The translations under genes were made by a program, and so were the position numbers. The notes under the pieces were generated by a model. The model was not told the DNA's origin. It did no database searches and saw nothing but the letters and a program-made list of their open reading frames with translations. Shown piece by piece: positions 24,203-27,728 of a DNA stretch of 27,728 nt (position 1 is its first letter; each line of letters opens with the position of its first letter). Source of the stretch: Terrimonas_A sp040509495 (GTDB lineage Bacteria; Bacteroidota; Bacteroidia; Chitinophagales; Chitinophagaceae); NCBI GenBank assembly GCA_040509495.1, contig JBEVKW010000090.1, positions 1 to 27,728 of the forward strand, written 5' to 3'.

Positions 24203-26038
24203 ATGAAAGTTTACCGGCGTCTGCTGAGTTATATCAAACCGTATCATAAATTCGTTTTACCATTTTTTGTTTTAACGCTGGTAGCCTCATTTTTCAGTGT
24301 ATTCCAGTTTACGTTATTGATCCCACTGTTGAATTTCCTTTTTGATCCCGCGAGTGCGGCGGATAATACGAAATATGCAGTAGCACCTGAATTTGCTTTT
24401 TCAGCCAGTTTCTTTAAGAACTACTTCTATCATCTCATTTACAATTTTAAGCAGACCAAACCTGTTTACGCGTTGTACTTTATGGCGGGAATGATCGTCA
24501 TAACCGTTATTCTCACGAACCTGTTCCGTTACCTTGCTCAACGTTCAATGATCAACACGAGAACACTGCTTGTAAAAAGGTTAAGGGAAGCGCTGTTTGA
24601 AAAGATCAACAGGCTTCAGCTTGGTTACTTCACAAAAGAGCATAAGGGTGATCTTATATCGAGGTTGAACAGCGATGTATATGGAGTGGAAGGTGCTGCC
24701 GCCAGTTCTCTTGAAGTGCTGTTCAAAGAACCTTACATGATCATTGCATTTTTTGTGGCGCTGTTTCTCATCTCAGCAAAGCTGACCATATTCACGCTGA
24801 TCATTATTCCGGTATCCGCCATCACAATTGCCACCATTACAAAAAAACTGAAAAAAGAAGCGAAGGATGTTCAGGCATCGATGGGACGTTTGCTGACGAT
24901 CATTGATGAAACGCTGCTGGGAATGCGCGTGATCCGTGCTTTTAATGCTACGGATTTTATTTTGAAACGATTCAGCAGGGAAAACGACTTCTATCGCCAG
25001 GCCAGCCTGGCCAGCTTCAACAAACGCGAACTGGCCCCGGCATTCTCTGAAGCAGCAGGAGTCATGGTGGTTGCAGGTATATTGGTTTATGGCGGAGGGC
25101 TTGTATTAAGCGGAGATGGAGGTTTACAAGCCGGTGCATTTATCGCATTTATTGCATTGTTCTCACAGGTCATCAGGCCGGTCAAAGCACTTGTTACCGC
25201 ACTTTCCAATGTTCAGCTTGGACAGGCTTCGGGTGAAAGGATCCTGGAGATACTGGACAAACCTATAGAGATAGAAGACAAGCCTGATGCGATCGAACTA
25301 AAGAGTTTTGATGATCAGATCGAGCTGAAGAATGTCTCATTCCAATATGGTGAAAAGGGTGTATTGAACAATATAGATCTTGTTATTAAGAAAGGAAGAA
25401 CGATTGCACTGGTTGGCCCGTCCGGAGTCGGTAAGTCGACCATTGCAGATCTTATTCCCCGTTTTTATGAAGCAACATCAGGAGAAGTATTGGTCGATGG
25501 TGTTAATGTAAGAGATTACAAGATGGAATCTTTGCGCAGCCACATGAGCTTTGTGACCCAGGAGATCATCCTGTTCAATGATTCCATTTTTAATAACATT
25601 GCGCTCGGGCGTCCTGATGCTACAGAAGAAGAAGTGATCAGGGCTGCTAAAATCGCCAATGCACATGAGTTTATCATGAATACAGAGCATGGATATCAAA
25701 CTAATATCGGTGACCGCGGGATCCGTCTTTCCGGCGGACAGCGTCAGCGGTTAAGCATTGCCCGCGCCGTTTTCAAAAACCCTTCTATCCTTATATTGGA
25801 CGAAGCCACATCGGCCCTGGATACGGAATCTGAAAAATCAGTGCAGGAAGCACTGAATAACCTGATGCGCGGACGGACAACCTTAGTAATCGCACACCGC
25901 CTCAGCACGATCAAAGAAGCAGACGAGATCATTATCATGCAGGATGGCTGCATCATCGAAAGAGGACATCATGACGAACTGATACAGATCGAAGAAGGTG
26001 TGTACAGGCGGTTAACTTCTTTGCAGCGGATCGCGTAA
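24203..26038 (+). CDS. MsbA-like ABC exporter (fused transmembrane and ATPase domains)
   Basis: A 611-residue half-transporter that works as a homodimer. Six transmembrane helices occupy about residues 15-335, and FTKEHKGDLISRLNSDV is the conserved cytoplasmic coupling-loop region. The ATPase domain follows: Walker A GPSGVGKST near residue 410, Q-loop FVTQEIILFND, signature LSGGQRQRLSIARAV near 512, Walker B ILILDEATSALDTESE and H-loop IAHRLST. Family members flip lipid A core, lipid-linked glycans or drugs. Its position 12 bp after a glycosyltransferase gene favours a lipid or glycolipid substrate, but MsbA orthology itself is not shown. The operon ends at a terminator 100 bp downstream. Confidence 0.92.
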   Translation: MKVYRRLLSYIKPYHKFVLPFFVLTLVASFFSVFQFTLLIPLLNFLFDPASAADNTKYAVAPEFAFSASFFKNYFYHLIYNFKQTKPVYALYFMAGMIVITVILTNLFRYLAQRSMINTRTLLVKRLREALFEKINRLQLGYFTKEHKGDLISRLNSDVYGVEGAAASSLEVLFKEPYMIIAFFVALFLISAKLTIFTLIIIPVSAITIATITKKLKKEAKDVQASMGRLLTIIDETLLGMRVIRAFNATDFILKRFSRENDFYRQASLASFNKRELAPAFSEAAGVMVVAGILVYGGGLVLSGDGGLQAGAFIAFIALFSQVIRPVKALVTALSNVQLGQASGERILEILDKPIEIEDKPDAIELKSFDDQIELKNVSFQYGEKGVLNNIDLVIKKGRTIALVGPSGVGKSTIADLIPRFYEATSGEVLVDGVNVRDYKMESLRSHMSFVTQEIILFNDSIFNNIALGRPDATEEEVIRAAKIANAHEFIMNTEHGYQTNIGDRGIRLSGGQRQRLSIARAVFKNPSILILDEATSALDTESEKSVQEALNNLMRGRTTLVIAHRLSTIKEADEIIIMQDGCIIERGHHDELIQIEEGVYRRLTSLQRIA

Positions 26039-26138
26039 AGAGAAACAACATTCATTGATTTGATATCGGGTGTATAAAAAGTTTCAACACTTCGGAAAGT
26101 TGTTTTCGGGCCCGGATATACCTGCGGGCAGCACGATG

Positions 26139-26170
26139 AAAGCCTGAATGAGTACGACATTCAGGCTTTT
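26139..26170. terminator. Bidirectional terminator between the ABC exporter and protease genes
   Basis: A perfect 12-bp stem AAAGCCTGAATG (26139-26150) / CATTCAGGCTTT (26158-26169) with a 7-nt loop, followed by TTTTAAAA. It lies 100 bp after the exporter stop codon and 14 bp from the end of the convergent protease gene. Confidence 0.85.
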
Positions 26171-26183
26171 TAAAATCTTCTGC

Positions 26184-27581
26184 TCACGGTTGATGAAGTC
26201 TTTTACGCTTGAGTTGCTGCCAGTGATAGAAAACATAGAGTCCACCGAGTATGATCACAAATGCAATAACGCGAAACACTAGTTGCTGCGAAAAGCTTTC
26301 TTTGTCCTGGCCCGCTTTCACCCTCGTTTCGCTATCCGTAATGTAATAAGCCAATAGCGGATAAGACTCATTGAGTTCAGACGCTGATTCGAAGAACTGG
26401 CGCGCTTTGAAATAATATCCTTTGAAATAAAAGGCAAGTGCCTCGTTATAGGTTTGGGACGCGCGGCTCATTTCGGGCTTCACTTTGGCCGAATCAAGAA
26501 ATTCTTTTACGACAGAGACCGGGATGGCGAAATTAAAGCCTGCAGCCAGGCTGCCGGTGTTTTGTTCCAGGCTTCCGAACGTAGCCAATCCGATCACTTC
26601 TCCCCTGCTGTCACATACCGGACTTCCGCTACTACCATGTGCGATTACTGCATCCATCTGGATCACGGGCCAGCCGCCAATTGAGCGTTTCATGGCGCTG
26701 ATAACACCAGTTGTCAGTGTAGGCTCTATCCCGGTTTCCTTAGCCAGAAAAGTATTGGACGTTACCGGCTCAGGATATCCCATCACCAAAACCTGGCTTC
26801 CGATCCTCGCCATGGGATCTTCACTTACAGGCAGGGTAGGCATTTGCAAAACGCTGTCGACCTTCAGCACTGCAACATCTTTTCCAGGCATCGCTTTTCC
26901 TTTTACGATCACCTTTGCCGGAAGTCTCCTCGTTGCAAAATCATCCGGTCGGCCATTTACACGGATGTGTACATAGATCTCTTTCTTAAGATCGAAGATG
27001 ATCATAGACGATACCTGGGAGTAGATCACGCTGTATGCATTGTTAAGCAGACCTCGCTGTTCTTCATTCAGTGTCATCTCCCACGATTGTTCCAACGATC
27101 TCAGATTAGCATCTGTGACATCCTTGAACGTGGAAAGAATAAATTGACGACGGATATAAGCATTGTCGCGGTCGATAATATGGCAATTCGTTACGAAATA
27201 CCCATCCCCAGTTATAAAAAAACCGGTCCCGGAGGAATTGATCCGGTGTTGTTGCTGGTAATACGCTGAAGTGCGCGAGAAATAACGGAATGGACTATTG
27301 TAAAGTGCTTTCACAACGATATCGAGCTTTTCTTCAGCAGAAAGCATTGTGCCGCTTGTGTCGAGTTTCTTTACGGAGTCAACCAATTGTCTGAACCGGG
27401 TTTCATTCATCCCGACTTTGTTAACGTACACGGTGCCGGAGAAAACTGTTTGTACCATTCCTACTCCAGGAGAATTGGCGGCATATGTCTGTTCCGGAGA
27501 CAATGATTGAGCACGGGCAATGATAAGGAGTACTGCCAGTTGAAGAGTTAATATTATCCGGAGTGTTAAACAACGTTTCAT
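26184..27581 (-). CDS. Trypsin-like (S1) serine protease with C-terminal membrane anchor
   Basis: A 465-residue secreted protease with an N-terminal signal peptide (about 1-24, core LRIILTLQLAVLLIIA). The HtrA-like chymotrypsin fold has a full triad: His134 in TNCHIID, Asp235 in GKDVAVLKVD and Ser318 in HGSSGSPV, with the preceding GTGFFITGDGYFVTN strand typical of HtrA proteases. Unlike DegP there is no PDZ domain. Residues about 375-430 form a helical, TPR-like pair (EALAFYFKGYYFKARQFFES), and about 437-455 is a transmembrane helix followed by a basic tail (QQLKRKRLHQP), so the catalytic domain should face the periplasm. An insertion of about 70 residues separates His134 from the Asp-containing strand. 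Role is unknown; envelope proteolysis is inferred. Confidence 0.87.
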   Translation of the reverse strand: MKRCLTLRIILTLQLAVLLIIARAQSLSPEQTYAANSPGVGMVQTVFSGTVYVNKVGMNETRFRQLVDSVKKLDTSGTMLSAEEKLDIVVKALYNSPFRYFSRTSAYYQQQHRINSSGTGFFITGDGYFVTNCHIIDRDNAYIRRQFILSTFKDVTDANLRSLEQSWEMTLNEEQRGLLNNAYSVIYSQVSSMIIFDLKKEIYVHIRVNGRPDDFATRRLPAKVIVKGKAMPGKDVAVLKVDSVLQMPTLPVSEDPMARIGSQVLVMGYPEPVTSNTFLAKETGIEPTLTTGVISAMKRSIGGWPVIQMDAVIAHGSSGSPVCDSRGEVIGLATFGSLEQNTGSLAAGFNFAIPVSVVKEFLDSAKVKPEMSRASQTYNEALAFYFKGYYFKARQFFESASELNESYPLLAYYITDSETRVKAGQDKESFSQQLVFRVIAFVIILGGLYVFYHWQQLKRKRLHQP

Positions 27582-27690
27582 CAGGGATCAAATTACAAAA
27601 AACCTTGCCATGACGCAATGTAGTATGCTGTGAGGAAGGAATTTGAAAAGAAACAGCATTTATAGTGGGGATATATGCAGATGGCATTTT

Positions 27691-27728
27691 CGGGCCGGGA
27701 GCCCGGCGGGCTTTTTTGCCGGGCGGGC
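27691..27728. repeat. GC-rich inverted word cluster at the right edge
   Basis: CGGGCC, GCCCGGC and GCCGGGC words pair in more than one register: GCCGGG (27694-27699) with CCCGGC (27702-27707), or GCCCGGC (27701-27707) with GCCGGGC (27718-27724). GGGC followed by six T's resembles a plus-strand terminator. The element is cut off by the window end, so its full form is not visible. The sequence 27582-27690 otherwise is simply the upstream region of the protease gene. Confidence 0.45.

Overview
The window looks like a chromosome segment from a member of the Bacteroidota, most likely Chitinophagaceae; the family-level call is inference. Supporting signs seen in the sequence: promoter elements of the Bacteroidetes TAnnTTTG type (the best is TTTG-N19-TATCTTTG at the left edge), a lipoprotein with a Cys-Ser-Lys-Asp-Glu start resembling the Bacteroidetes surface-export signal, a DUF4476-type secreted protein, a very large alpha-2-macroglobulin-like protein, and a SusC-like VVVGYG motif. 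No tRNA, rRNA, CRISPR array, insertion sequence or prophage gene was seen.

Layout. 1-2440: a left-edge promoter firing out of the window, a small lipoprotein (+), and a two-gene ABC-2 type exporter operon (-). 2833-8138: four co-directional housekeeping genes, hybrid malic enzyme maeB, lipid-transport permease mlaE, ATPase mlaF and succinyl-CoA ligase alpha subunit sucD; every gap between them holds a nested palindrome. 8290-9012: a DUF4476 secreted protein (-). 9519-16474: a 2042-residue alpha-2-macroglobulin-like protein with an intact CAEQ thioester motif, followed by a lipoprotein. 16495-17556: an FAD-dependent oxidoreductase. 17782-18576: an MtfA-like M90 zinc peptidase (-). 18899-20728: aspartyl-tRNA synthetase. 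20863-26038: a compact surface-glycan cluster with methyltransferase and glycosyltransferase on the minus strand, and a paralogous glycosyltransferase and MsbA-like ABC exporter on the plus strand, diverging from a structured 320-bp spacer. 26184-27581: a membrane-anchored trypsin-like protease (-).

The most unusual signal is non-coding. Most of the longer intergenic gaps hold an imperfect palindrome of about 65-170 bp built from short iterated words. At least five vocabularies occur (GCAGAGGACGC/GCAAAGG, TTTAAAAG, GACTTTTGAC, CCGTTGACCGTTGTCC, ATCTGCG). Two of the palindromes are wrapped concentrically around an ordinary intrinsic terminator, and one carries the vocabulary of another family at its apex. 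A second non-coding candidate is a pair of interlocked inverted repeats (order A-B-A'-B') between the divergent glycosyltransferase genes. In the protein set, the macroglobulin carries a TonB-box-like DEVVVGYG motif just before an Ala/Pro-rich candidate bait region.
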